Assembly (NCBI GenBank): GCA_963700305.1
Contig: CAVOXB010000021.1
Coordinates: 1 to 64,000 of the forward strand
Direction of reading: 5' to 3'
Length of the DNA stretch: 64,000 bases
Source: Desulfomonile sp963700305
GTDB lineage: Bacteria; Desulfobacterota; Desulfomonilia; Desulfomonilales; Desulfomonilaceae
Positions 37,016 through 47,124 of the stretch are shown here, one piece after another. Position numbers and translations under genes: made by a program. Within the stretch, counting starts at the first letter, position 1. The number at the start of each line of letters is the position of its first letter. The notes under the pieces were generated by a model that made no database searches, was not told the DNA's origin, and saw only the letters and a list, made by a program, of their open reading frames with translations.

Positions 37016-39217
37016 ATGAACGGGCTGGTCGGCCTTGGGGGGGCCATGACACACGTAACCAAGACAAATCCTGCGAGAATCCTGATATGTGAGCAAGAGC
37101 CAATCATCGCCGAGGACATCACCGTGTCCCTGAGATCCCTCGGTTATGAAGTGGTGGGTCTGGTCTCCACAGGAGAGGAGGCTATCCGGATTGCTGAAGA
37201 GACTCAACCCGATCTGATTCTCATGAATATCAAGCTGCAAGGAGAAATGCAGGGGGCCACCGCTTACCAAAGGATCCGCTCTGGCCATGATATTCCCGTA
37301 ATCTATATTTCGGATCACGACAAGCCGGATACTGTTGAGCGAGTCAAGATGAGCCAGCCATACGGCTACTTGTTTAAGCCGGTCAGCGCCCATAAACTCG
37401 AGACTACTGTGGAGATTGCGCTCTATAAGCATCAGGCGGACAAGCTAGTGAGGGAGAGCGAGGAACGATTGCGATCCACGCTGGATAGTCTTCACGACTT
37501 TGTCTTTGTGCTTAATCGGGACGGAGTCTTCACTGACTTCCATTGTCCGCCGAACCTTTTGTCCAAATTGTATGTAACTCCGGACCGGTTCATTGGACGG
37601 CATTTTCAGGATGTTTTGCCTCATGAGGTAGTGCTGTCGTTGAATGAGTCTATCAGATTAGTTGAGCAACATGGGTTAGTTGAGCATTTTGACTATAGAA
37701 TGGTCATTGGTAGTGAGGAGTGTTTTTTCAGCGCCAAGGTGTCGGAACGAAAGACTTTCTCAGGGAACTTTGATGGGGTCACCATAGTCAGCCGCGACAT
37801 CACCGACCGCAAGCGAGGGGAAGAGGCTCTACGCGAGAGCCAAGAACGTTACCGTACGGTCTTCGATGGTAGCCGTGACGGGTTTGTGATGGTCGACGTC
37901 GAAGGACGCATCATCGACGCTAACCAATCATACTGCCAAATGCTGGGCTACTCGCTGAATGAACTCCAGGAACTCCAGGATTTCTACTCCATCACACCAG
38001 CCCATTGGCGACTGTGGGAATCGAAGGAGATATGGCAGAACCGGTTGCTGAGGAATGGTTATTCGGGTGTATACGAGAAGGAATACGTCCGAAAGGATGG
38101 CAGTGTATTCCCGGTGGAACTCCAATCCTATGCGGTTTTTGATGAAAGCCGAACCCCTCGGTATCTGTGGAGTGTGGCCAGAGACATGACGGAACGCAAG
38201 AAGGCGGTTCAAGCGCTTGAGGAAAGTGAACAGTTGTATAGGTCATTAGTCGAGACTACGGACACCGGATACGTGGTACTCGATGAACAGGGGCGTGTTC
38301 TAGATGCGAATTCGGAGTACGTGCGACTAACGGGTCGTATAAGTATGGACGAGATAAAAGGGATGTCGGTTCTCGAATGGACCGCCGAACATGACAAACA
38401 GAGGAATGCCAGTGAAGTGTACTTGTGCCTTAGTAATGGCTTTGTCCGAAATCTAGAAATTGACTACGTAGACACGGAAGGTAATCTCGTTCCAATTGAG
38501 ATCAATGCTACAGTCGTCAAGGGCGAACGAGGGATTCGCATAATCACGCTTTGTAGAGGGATAATTAAACGCAAGAAAGCCGAAGAGCAAATCAAAGAAT
38601 CACTGAAAGAAAAAGAAGTACTTCTTCGCGAAATCCATCATCGTGTCAAGAACAACCTTGCGGTGGTCAGCAGCCTGCTCAGGTTTCAGGGTCGCTACGC
38701 CAAGGACGAGTATCACCGAAGAATGTTCCTCGAGTCACAAGATCGGATAAGGTCTATGGCTTTGGCGCATGAGAAGCTTTATCAATCTGACAATTTGTCC
38801 GAAATCAATAGCCGGAATTATTTGTCCAGTCTCGTCGAGTATCTCAAGGCTGGTCTGGGCCACGTAGGGTCGAACGTACAAATTCAACTTCAGATCGCAG
38901 AGATAGATCTGGATTTAGAGACCTGTGTAACCTTGGGCTTCATTGTCACAGAGATGGTCAGCAACTCCCTTAATCATGGATTTCCTGACGATCGAACGGG
39001 AAGAATATCTGTTATTCTCAGAGAGACAGACGACTCGACCTTGGAGCTCTCCGTAGCTGATGACGGAGTGGGTTTGCCTGAGGACATCCAAATCCAGAAT
39101 CCTATTACGCTTGGGCTTGATCTCGTAAGAATATTCTCCCAGCAACTCCGAGGTCAGCTCGAAGTGCGACGGGACAGTGGAACAGAGGTCATCCTGAGAT
39201 TCAGTCTTAGGTCATGA
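37016..39217 (+). CDS. HWE/HisKA_2-type sensor kinase with degenerate receiver and three PAS domains
   Basis: 733 residues: receiver-like domain 20-140, PAS 145-265, PAS 272-395, PAS 402-520, then HisKA_2 with the box L-L-R-E-I-H-H-R-V-K-N-N-L at 536-548, and an HATPase (ELSVADDGVGLP). The receiver lacks the phospho-acceptor: where the partner gene has L-V-I-V-D-I-Q-L, this one reads L-I-L-M-N71-I-K-L, and the first acidic pair is E26-Q27. K121 (YLFKPVS) is kept. It therefore cannot be phosphorylated normally and may act by binding only. The start may be 37046 (MTHVTKTNPARIL, after a GGGGGGG run) rather than 37016. It lies 11 bases before the next kinase gene. Confidence 0.88.
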   Translation: MNGLVGLGGAMTHVTKTNPARILICEQEPIIAEDITVSLRSLGYEVVGLVSTGEEAIRIAEETQPDLILMNIKLQGEMQGATAYQRIRSGHDIPVIYISDHDKPDTVERVKMSQPYGYLFKPVSAHKLETTVEIALYKHQADKLVRESEERLRSTLDSLHDFVFVLNRDGVFTDFHCPPNLLSKLYVTPDRFIGRHFQDVLPHEVVLSLNESIRLVEQHGLVEHFDYRMVIGSEECFFSAKVSERKTFSGNFDGVTIVSRDITDRKRGEEALRESQERYRTVFDGSRDGFVMVDVEGRIIDANQSYCQMLGYSLNELQELQDFYSITPAHWRLWESKEIWQNRLLRNGYSGVYEKEYVRKDGSVFPVELQSYAVFDESRTPRYLWSVARDMTERKKAVQALEESEQLYRSLVETTDTGYVVLDEQGRVLDANSEYVRLTGRISMDEIKGMSVLEWTAEHDKQRNASEVYLCLSNGFVRNLEIDYVDTEGNLVPIEINATVVKGERGIRIITLCRGIIKRKKAEEQIKESLKEKEVLLREIHHRVKNNLAVVSSLLRFQGRYAKDEYHRRMFLESQDRIRSMALAHEKLYQSDNLSEINSRNYLSSLVEYLKAGLGHVGSNVQIQLQIAEIDLDLETCVTLGFIVTEMVSNSLNHGFPDDRTGRISVILRETDDSTLELSVADDGVGLPEDIQIQNPITLGLDLVRIFSQQLRGQLEVRRDSGTEVILRFSLRS

Positions 39218-39228
39218 TGGGGGCTTGA

Positions 39229-42200
39229 ATGAGCAAAGCTCGCGTTCTAATTGTGGAAGACCAATTGATCGTAGCAGAGGATTTGGCCAAACTGATGGAA
39301 GAATCAGGGCATGAAGTCATAGGAATCTGCGAAACGGGCGAGGAGGCAGTGAATACCTGCCTTCTCGCCCCAGCAGATCTTGTGATCGTTGATATCCAGC
39401 TTCGAGGTGCGATGGACGGGATCGAAGCTGTCCAGCAAATCGGAACCCAACAGGATCCTGCTATTGTCTACCTCACTGCCCATTCGGAAAAAGGGCTCTT
39501 CGAGAGAGCCAAGCAAACGGAGCCGGACGGTTATTTGTACAAACCGGTATCTCCCCTTGAATTGACCAGGACAGTAGAGATCGTTCTCTTCAAAAAGAAA
39601 ATGGAAACGAGGCTGAGGGAGAGCGAGGAGAAATACAGGGAGTTGGTGGAAACCATTTCCGACGGCATAGTTCAGACAGATACCGTTGGGACCGTGACAT
39701 TTGCGAATCCAGCCTACTGCCGCATGCTCGGTTTCACAATGGAAGAGATCATTGGAAAATCGATCCTGGATTTTCAAGTTTCTGAGTCCGAGCGAAAGGA
39801 GTTGAGATCCTATTTGGATTACATTGGCAGCCAACAGCCACCTCCAGTCCCTTGGTTTGGAACGCATCAAACTAAGGACGGAGGCCTGATCGTCGTACAA
39901 TGTGACTGGAACTACAGACGAGGCAGTCAGGGACATATCACCGGATTCATAGCTGTAGTCAAAGACATCACCGAAGGCAGAAGGGCAGAGGATGCATTGC
40001 GCAAGAGCGAAGAGGAATTCCGCCGTATCATTGAGAATCTCCAAGACCCCTTTTACCGAGCAGACATGAACGGAATCTTCACTTTCCTTTCCCCGGCTTC
40101 CGAGCGCGTTGCCGGTTACAAACCGGAAGAGGGTGTTGGGCATCCTATCACTATGTTCTATGCCGATCCCACTGAGAGGCAGGAATTCATGAAGCTCATT
40201 GCGGAAAATGGCTTCGTGAATGACTTTCAGGCTAGATTAGTGCACAAAGACGGTCATACCGTATGGGTATCCACCAGTGCGAGATTATTCAAAGACGAGG
40301 AAGGCAAGATCGCCGGCGTAGAAGGCATAGCAAGGGACATCAGCGACCGTAAAAGGGCTGAGGAAGCTCTGCGTGACAGCGAGGAGAAATACCGACTGCT
40401 TTTCTCTCACGAAAAGGACGCCATCCTGCTATCGGATGCCGAGACCAAGACAATTCTCGACGTCAACCGGTCCTGCGAGAAACTATGGGGTTACGGACGG
40501 GAAGAGTTCCTAAGCATGAGGGTACCCAGTTTAAGTGCTGAGCCGGAGAACACCGAGAAGGCACTGGCTGAAGTGACCAGCCTCGGAGGCTATGAAGTGG
40601 CTTCACGCACCCTTAAGAGAAAGGACGGGACGGACTTCATTGCGGAAATATCGGCCAATCCATTTACTCTTAAAGGCCGACTGGTAGTTTGTTCAATTGT
40701 GAGAGACATCACGGATCGCAAGAGAAACCGAGGAAGAAGCAGAAATCGAGAAACTGCGATTTGAGTCGTTGGCGGAGAATTCACCATTCGGTCTGATCAT
40801 GATTCATGAAGACGGCACGTTTCATTATGTCAACCCGAAGTTCCGAGAGATGTTCGGGTACGAATTGAAGGATGTGCCGAACGGTAAGGAATGGTTACAC
40901 AAGGCGTATCCTGACCCAGATTACCGGCGTCAGGTAATTTCTGCATGGCTGGAAGACCTTTCCAATTCAAGCATCGGAGAACATCGCCCTAGGGTTTTCA
41001 CTGTGGCTTGTAAAGATGGCCGAAAGAAGATCGTTCATTTTCGCCCGGTGCAGCTTCAGACCGGTGAGCACTTGATGACCAGTGAGGACATTACCGAACG
41101 GTGGCAAGCTGAGGAGAAGCTTCGCCAGAGCGAAGAAAAATACCGCCAACTGGTAGAACACCTGAATGTAGGCGTGTTCGAATCTACCGTTGATGGCGCA
41201 TTCACCCATATCAATCCCGCAATAGTGAAAATGTCGGGGTATGGCAGCCCAGAGGAGTTGATGGCAACCCCAGCTCACCGGCTGTACGCTGACGTGTCAG
41301 ACCGGAAAAAGTTGATAAGTGCACTCATGGACAAGGGATCTGTGAATTGCATGGAAATGCGGTCTTTGAAAAAAGATGGTACAGAATACTGGATATCCAT
41401 TACTGCCGTCTTAGCTAGAGGGGATAAGGGTGAACCTGACCGCATCACAGGAATCGTGGAGGATATCACCGACCGTAAGAATGCGGCGGTGGCGCTTTCC
41501 GAAAGCGAAAACCGACTCAGAAAGCTCATTGACCATTCCCCGATGGCAATTGCGGTTACGGACATGAACGGTGAAGTCAATTACTTGAACAAGAGATTCA
41601 TCAAGACTTTCGGCTGCACGTTGCAGGACATACCGACCTTAGAGCATTGGTGGCAACTGGCGTATCCAGATCAGCCACATGGGGAGAATGTGAGGTCCGA
41701 ATGGCTCCATGCAACGAGAGAGTCAGCCGAAAAGGGCACGGAACCTGAACCAGTGGAGCGAGAAGTAAGATGCAAAGATGGCACAATTCGGGTTATCGAC
41801 TTCAGAAAGACCGTAGTAGACAAATTGGTAATACACACCTTGCACGACGTGACTGAAAACAGGCGGCAGGAAGATGCGGTGCGTGAAAGTGAACAGATGT
41901 TCCGCCTGCTTTCAGAAACAATCTCTGATGTCAGTAGCCATTCTCCAAGACGGCGTCTACAAGTATGCGAATCAAGCGATGTCGGACTTGTGCGAGTATT
42001 CGTTGGATGAAATTTTGAGTTGGGGGTACGAGGAGTTCCTGCAATTGGCTCATCCTGATGATCGTTTTTTGGTAATGAAGCAAGCAAGGATGAAGCAACA
42101 GGGAGACTCCGCTCAACAAGCCAACTACATGTTTCGTGTCGTCACCAAGTCGGGCAAGACAAAATGGGTTGAAATCTATTCCAAAACTATTCAATACAAT

Positions 42201-43400
42201 AAGCGCGGCGCCAATCTTCTGACCATGATAGATATTACCGGACGCAAGCAGGCTGAGGAGCAGCTTCTTCAATCACAGAAGATGGAGGCCATCGGCACCT
42301 TGGCAGGTGGCGTTGCACATGAAATAAACAACCTCCTCCAGGTAGTCCTGGGCCATGCCGACATGGTTCTCATGAGAGGAGGCATAGATGAGAAGTCCAG
42401 TCAGTCGCTAGAAGCTATTCGCAGAGCGGCCCGCAACGGTGGCGACTTGGTAAATAGGATCCTTGCGTTCAGCCGGAAAACTGAACCCCAGAAAATACCC
42501 CTGAACCTGAGTCACGAAGTTCGCAGAGTGGAAGAGCTGCTTAGACGGACTATCCCTAGAATGATCAGCTTTGAGATGTCTCTGGAAGATGACCTGCGGA
42601 TGGTGAATGCAGATCCTTCGCAGATAGAGCAAATGCTCTTGAACCTGGCGGTCAATGCCAGAGATGCCATGCAGGAAGGAGGAAGGCTCGTCTTCGAGAC
42701 AAGGAATGTCACGATTCGCGAGGAATACTGCAGAACTCACCCTGAAGTCGATCCCGGCAAGTATGTGTTGTTGAGCGTCTCCGACACCGGCCACGGGATG
42801 GCCAAAGAGATCATGGATCGTATCTTCGAGCCTTTCTTCACTACAAAGCAACCAGGGAAAGGCACCGGTCTAGGATTGTCGATGGTGTTCGGCCTTGTGA
42901 AGAGCCACGGCGGACACATAACCTGCTACAGTGAAGTCGGTGTAGGCTCAACTTTCAAGCTCTACTTTCCTGCCTTTGCGGACGATGTCCGACCAGACCT
43001 TGCAACCACCATCGAGATGCCTGCAGGTGGGACCGAGAAACTGCTACTCGTGGACGATGAGGATTCCGTGCGGACCCTGGGTTCAGAAATGCTGGAGTTG
43101 GCAGGTTACACGGTGCTTACGGCAACGAACGGACGAGAAGCCCTGGAAGTCTACCGCAATAACCGGGATTCTATAGCCCTGGTGATACTGGATCTTATCA
43201 TGCCTGAGATGAGTGGCAGAAAGTGTCTTGAAGAGTTGCTCAAGATCAATCCCAACGCAAAGGTCTTGATTGCCAGCGGATACGCGGCCGACGGCCCGGC
43301 CAAGGAAGCTCGCGAGAGTGGGGCTGTGGGGTTTGTGACCAAGCCGTTCGACCTGAAACATATTCTGTTGGCAATCAGGAAGTGCCTGGACACGGTATGA
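39229..43400 (+). pseudogene. Giant multi-PAS hybrid histidine kinase, two frameshifts
   Basis: Three frames give one kinase of about 1385 codons: receiver (D55 in LVIVDIQLRG, K in LYKPVS), then six or seven PAS domains, each closed by a D-I-T-[DE]-R-K-like motif, HisKA with GGVAHEINNLLQ, HATPase (NLAVNARDAM, DTGHGMAKE, GKGTGLGLSM), and a C-terminal receiver (LLLVDDEDSVRTLG, LVILDLIMPEMSG, VTKPFD). Frame changes fall near 40727, where dropping one A turns KRNRGRSRN into KRTEEEAEIEKLRFESLAEN, and near 41933 (ETISDV to VAILQDGVYKYANQAM). Each shift is +1. Two receivers, one at each end, make a phosphorelay plausible. It forms an operon with the preceding kinase. Confidence 0.87.
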
Positions 43401-43541
43401 TGAGCATATTGATAATTCCATGCAGCCGGGGAAACGGCAGGTTTCATTAATACGAAACACGTATATCAAAAAGTCGCGTCCTTTTCGCTATTATTTTCGA
43501 GAACCGCTATAAACCACACGAAATGGGATTGCAGGTATCAC

Positions 43542-44006
43542 GTGGTTTTCATTCCCGAACGGCGGAGAAAGCAAATCCACGGCACTCTCCGAAAATACTT
43601 GAAGAAGATGTTTCGCGAACTTGCTCGGCAAAAGGAGTCGCAGATAGTCGAAGGACATCTGTGCTCGGATCACGTCCACATGTGCGTGAGCATTCCGCCA
43701 AAATTTGCGGTGTCGAACGTGATCGGATACCTCAAGGGCAAGAGTGCGATCTCAGTTGCAAGGAATTTTACAGCGAGAAAGGGAAGCTTTGCAGGAGAAA
43801 GCTTTTGGGCTCGGAGATATTACGTTTCAACCGTCGGGTTGAATGAGGATGCCGTGAGGAAGTACATCCATGAGCAGGATGCCGAAGATGCACAGCTCGA
43901 ACAACTCAACTTGGTTCATGATGAGAAGTCCCCTTCAGGGGATTCACGATCAGTCCACCTTGGGGGGCTAACAGGAATATGCCCCCGGCTTTGCCGGGGC
44001 ATTTAA
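43542..44006 (+). CDS. tnpA: IS200/IS605-family transposase TnpA
   Basis: A Y1 (HUH) transposase of IS200 type. Seen: YHVVFIPERRRKQIHGTLRK, the HUH-type EGHLCSDHVHMCVSIPP (H-x-H within D-H-V-H-M), GYLKGKSAISVARNF, and the catalytic Tyr region ARRYYVSTVGLNEDAVRKYI. GTG 43542 is simply the first start codon inside the fold: the expected first dozen residues (N-H-T-K-W-D-C-R-Y-H) are open upstream in frame, but no start is found, so the N-terminus may be damaged. It cuts single-stranded DNA at hairpin ends. It is inserted just after the giant kinase gene. Confidence 0.85.
   Translation: MVFIPERRRKQIHGTLRKYLKKMFRELARQKESQIVEGHLCSDHVHMCVSIPPKFAVSNVIGYLKGKSAISVARNFTARKGSFAGESFWARRYYVSTVGLNEDAVRKYIHEQDAEDAQLEQLNLVHDEKSPSGDSRSVHLGGLTGICPRLCRGI
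43925..44004. mobile_element. 3' end of IS200-type element with subterminal hairpin
   Basis: A GTCCCC-TTCA-GGGGAT stem at about 43929-43944 and a stronger stem at 43979-44002 (ATGCCCC...GGGGCAT with an inner CGGC/GCCG) close the element. HUH transposases recognise such hairpins instead of inverted repeats. The second stem is followed by TTTAACTTT and could also end transcription of the transposase before the convergent gene. The left end was not located. Confidence 0.55.
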
Positions 44007-44746
44007 CTTTCAGAGGTGAGTTTAGACTGGCATTTGGATCTGAGCCACATATGCGCTTTTTCTCCCTTGAAGTAAAACAATGCTAAGCAAACTGCGGATA
44101 CTATAGTCAGGATTATCAAAATACGCCAGTTTTCGTCATAGATAGCGGCCCCACTCCAGCTCAGCATTGCGGTGCCTGGAATCCTGCCGAGGCCGCACAC
44201 AAGGGCAAACGTAACGAAGCCCATAGGACTCAGGCCTAGAAGGTAACAGAGGATATCCTTGGGAAATCCGGGGATTACGAAGAATAAGAGACTACCGATA
44301 ATTCCCCGGCGTTCAGTGAGGAAATGGAATTTCTCCAGGGTCTCCCCGCATACGACGAGCTTTACTAGCGGAAGTCCGATAATCCTGGAAGCACAAAAGG
44401 CCAGCACTGATCCTACGGTTAAACCCACACTGGAATAAAGCACAGATGACCATGTTCCGAATACGAAACCACCCACTATTCCAGTAAGCTCTCCAGGAAT
44501 GGGTGCCATTACCACCTGAAGGGCCTGCACCACTATAAACGCGAGAGGCGCCCAAGCCCCCCAACTTTCAAGATAAATCCGCAGATGTTCACGGCTTTGA
44601 AAAATGCCGACAAGGGTTTTGTAAAATTGCTGCATATGACCTGTAAAGGTCAGGGTTATCGCGGCCGCAACAAGACAGGTGAGAAGGGTTGAGCCACATA
44701 TAAGATGTATTTTTTCTCGTTTGCAGGTCGGCCACATGCCAGGCAT
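44003..44746 (-). CDS. TVP38/TMEM64 (VTT/DedA-type) membrane protein
   Basis: A 247-residue inner-membrane protein with the VTT domain: an amphipathic entry (YLESWGAWAPLAFIVVQALQ), V-M-A-P-I-P-G-E-L-T-G-I-V-G-G-F-V-F-G, GSVLAFCASRIIGLPLVKLV, and the second re-entrant motif FFVIPGFPKDILCYLLGLSPMGF. The F-x-x-x-R/P-x-x-P-x-x-D pattern here reads IPGFPKDIL. Relatives act as lipid scramblases or flippases. ATG 44746 follows AGGAAAAAAGAG. The gene converges on the IS200 element. Confidence 0.88.
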   Translation of the reverse strand: MPGMWPTCKREKIHLICGSTLLTCLVAAAITLTFTGHMQQFYKTLVGIFQSREHLRIYLESWGAWAPLAFIVVQALQVVMAPIPGELTGIVGGFVFGTWSSVLYSSVGLTVGSVLAFCASRIIGLPLVKLVVCGETLEKFHFLTERRGIIGSLLFFVIPGFPKDILCYLLGLSPMGFVTFALVCGLGRIPGTAMLSWSGAAIYDENWRILIILTIVSAVCLALFYFKGEKAHMWLRSKCQSKLTSES

Positions 44747-44835
44747 CTCTTTTTTCCTAATGTCAAAGGTTTTCTTGGACGCGAAATCAGGGGAAATGAT
44801 TCAAAGGAACAGATTTCATGCCTTCATTCACATTT

Positions 44836-46336
44836 TCACAAATCTGAAGTCAACGCGAATTGTGCCCTGGATTGCCAGTGCACAATGGAAGCACTCGTCA
44901 GCTCATATCCGAAACAGATTAAGTATACACATAATACGGGAAGATCGCCAGTACCTATAGACTGGCCGTGTAACGGCGGCCTGTACTCATGAGGTTCACC
45001 TGACTTGGGCGTTCGGTCCAGTGCCGTGGGATTAGCTTCAACTGGTACGGCAAAAACAGGACACTCTCGAATCACCAGATCTTTTGGTTTCGAGGCGGAT
45101 TTCGCTAGATTCTTATGGGGGGCGGCTTCAACGAGTGGGTCTACTGAAACTTTGTCATCGAGAATCCAAGTCTTTACGTGGGACATAAAGGCGAAAGCGG
45201 GCAGTGGAAGCACAAAAGTCAAGAGGAAGAAGTACGAATAGCCGATCATCTCGGCAACCCATCCACCGAAGGCGGCGGCTACTATACCGGCACTTCGAAA
45301 TAGCGCGGAGAGCAGCGCATATTGACTCGCCGAGTATTCTTTCTTGCATATGCTCATCAAGAAAGCCAGAAAAGCTGCAGTGACCGAGGCCGCTGCAAAA
45401 AGACTCGGAAGCAGAGGCTATGTACACCCCAAGATGGCCAGTTTTAGGTTCCGCTGCTACCAAAGCGTACGTTAAATGACTGACGCACTGGCACAAACCG
45501 AAAAACCAAAGTCCGTGAAAAATCCCGAGCCTGGCCATAAACAGGCCCCCGGCAAGTCCACCCACAATCGCGGCCACGACCCCCAGAGTCCCGGTGATCA
45601 GCCCGATTTCGGAAGTAGTCAGCCCCCGATCTAGCCAGAATGGACGCACTATGGGGGCCATGGCCAAATCACCAAGCTTGTAGAACAGGATAAACAGAAT
45701 GATCTGGGCAACATTTCGTCTTGAAAACAGATCCTTGAACGGAGCCCCCAAGGACGAGACGGAGAATGCAGAACGTTGAAGCTCAACCGCAGGCAACCCC
45801 AAAGAAACCACACCGCAGACAGCCAATAAAACAGCAGCGCCTATAAACGCTATATTCCAACCTAACCATCCCCCGATGGCAACGAAAACACCGCCGGAGA
45901 TAATCATTGCAATACGGTATGCCGCTTGCCTGAAACCGTTTGCAACTCCCATTTCCGACGTCTTAAGCATTTCAATGGAATACGAGTCTACGGCAATGTC
46001 CTGGGTCGCGGACATTAATGCAAGAGACGCCACACACACCCACAGCAACACCTCAGGACTTGCCGGATCAAACACAAGAAGCGCCAACATCAAAGCTGAA
46101 AGCAAAAATTGTGTCGCTACAATCCACCTGCGCCGGCTGCCCAGAAAATCCACGGCAGGGGCCCAAATAAATTTCAATGCGTAAGGAAGGCTCAACAGAC
46201 TAAGCAAACCTAGCCAGAACAAAGACATTCCGTGAATACGCAAATATATCGGTAGAGTGTCTTGTATGATCCCAAACGGAAAACCTTCGGCAAAATAAAG
46301 AAATGAAATGAGTATGAGCTTTTTATTAAGTTTCAA
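44836..46336 (-). pseudogene. AmpG-like MFS transporter, frameshifted
   Basis: TTG 46336 (GGAGAAGAT upstream) starts LILISFLYFAEGFPFGIIQD, the signature first helix of AmpG/peptide-type MFS carriers. Next come LPYALKFIWAPAVD, S-A-T-Q-D-I-A-V-D-S-Y-S (family motif D-x-A-x-D-A) and helices to about 45400, where the frame changes; it continues with MSICKKEYSASQYALLSALF, FGGWVAEMIGYSYFFLLTF, then a long hydrophilic tail to 44836 that is probably beyond the real end. AmpG relatives import muropeptides, but several subgroups carry other substrates; the substrate is open. Corrected, it has 12 helices. Confidence 0.82.
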
Positions 46337-47124
46337 ATCTTCTCCGGCGCGCTGTCAAACAAACATCCTCGATCTATACGTCAAGAGAATAATATAACAA
46401 ATTCAGAAAAATGGAAGCCAGTTTAAATAATTTTCTTTATTATTATTAAGAGACTCAATTGCCACGCTAATCTTTTGTCCTTATGGGAAGAATTCCCCTT
46501 CATGGTGCTGTCCCTTCGTTGTGTCAGATTGCTCAAGAAAATTACGATAAGAACTCCACAGTCGTGCATCGGGGAAACCTCGTTTGACCACAACGACGTT
46601 GCTTGAGGCTGGACTGAACCCCGGTTTTGCTGGCATATAGCAGTTGCCAAAATTAATGTCCGATTGCGCAAAGAATAATGCGTACGAAGTCTTTGGGATT
46701 GGACCATCGGATAAACGTCATAATTTTTGGCAATCCCTATAAGCTCTGGCTTTATGTACTGCGAAAAAGCCAACGTTGGCTCTTAAACTGGTTTCTGGCT
46801 GGGAGAATGGGGATCACGGTAAGCGTTCAGGGATTGACGATAAGAATTCTTTTGGGGGTGGGCTGGTCCTGCCTTCTTTCAAAATCCCCCTCTCTATAAA
46901 AAGGGGGAAATAGACGGTCGCCTCCTTCACTCTTTCTGAAGGGAAAAGAGGAGATTTTTGCGCCAATAACCGAAGGTTTACGGATCTCGATGTTTGTCCT
47001 TGACCTGAAGCTCAACGAGGTGTAAAGAATGAAAGTTTCGCGGTGAATGATCCGGGACAGGCTGGACCAGGAGCCGCCACCAAGTGACTGTGGTTCATCC
47101 GTATTTCTTGATTGGAGGACAGAT
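46337..47124. other. Intergenic region upstream of the sugar operon
   Basis: Almost 790 bases; no gene accepted. It begins with an A/T-rich tract (46380-46450). It contains a common intergenic hairpin at 46885-46908 (TCCCCCT, loop, AGGGGGA). A ribosome site GGAGGA at 47114-47119 ends it. The promoter of the rightward sugar operon should lie here. Confidence 0.4.
46885..46908. repeat. TCCCCCT/AGGGGGA hairpin repeat
   Basis: 7-bp arms around a 10-base A/T-rich loop. This arrangement is a frequent intergenic repeat in anaerobic proteobacteria. A weaker relative lies near 48290 (CCCTCTTTGTAAAGGG). Confidence 0.45.

Noticed and set aside
40700..41950. Programmed +1 frameshifting in the giant kinase
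   Set aside because: No slippery heptamer, no nearby stem or internal ribosome-like stimulator noticed, and similar shifts occur in many unrelated genes of the window.
46423..46773. Leftward 116-codon frame upstream of the sugar operon
   Set aside because: No ribosome site, poor composition, low-complexity Ile/Lys end in an A/T-rich tract.
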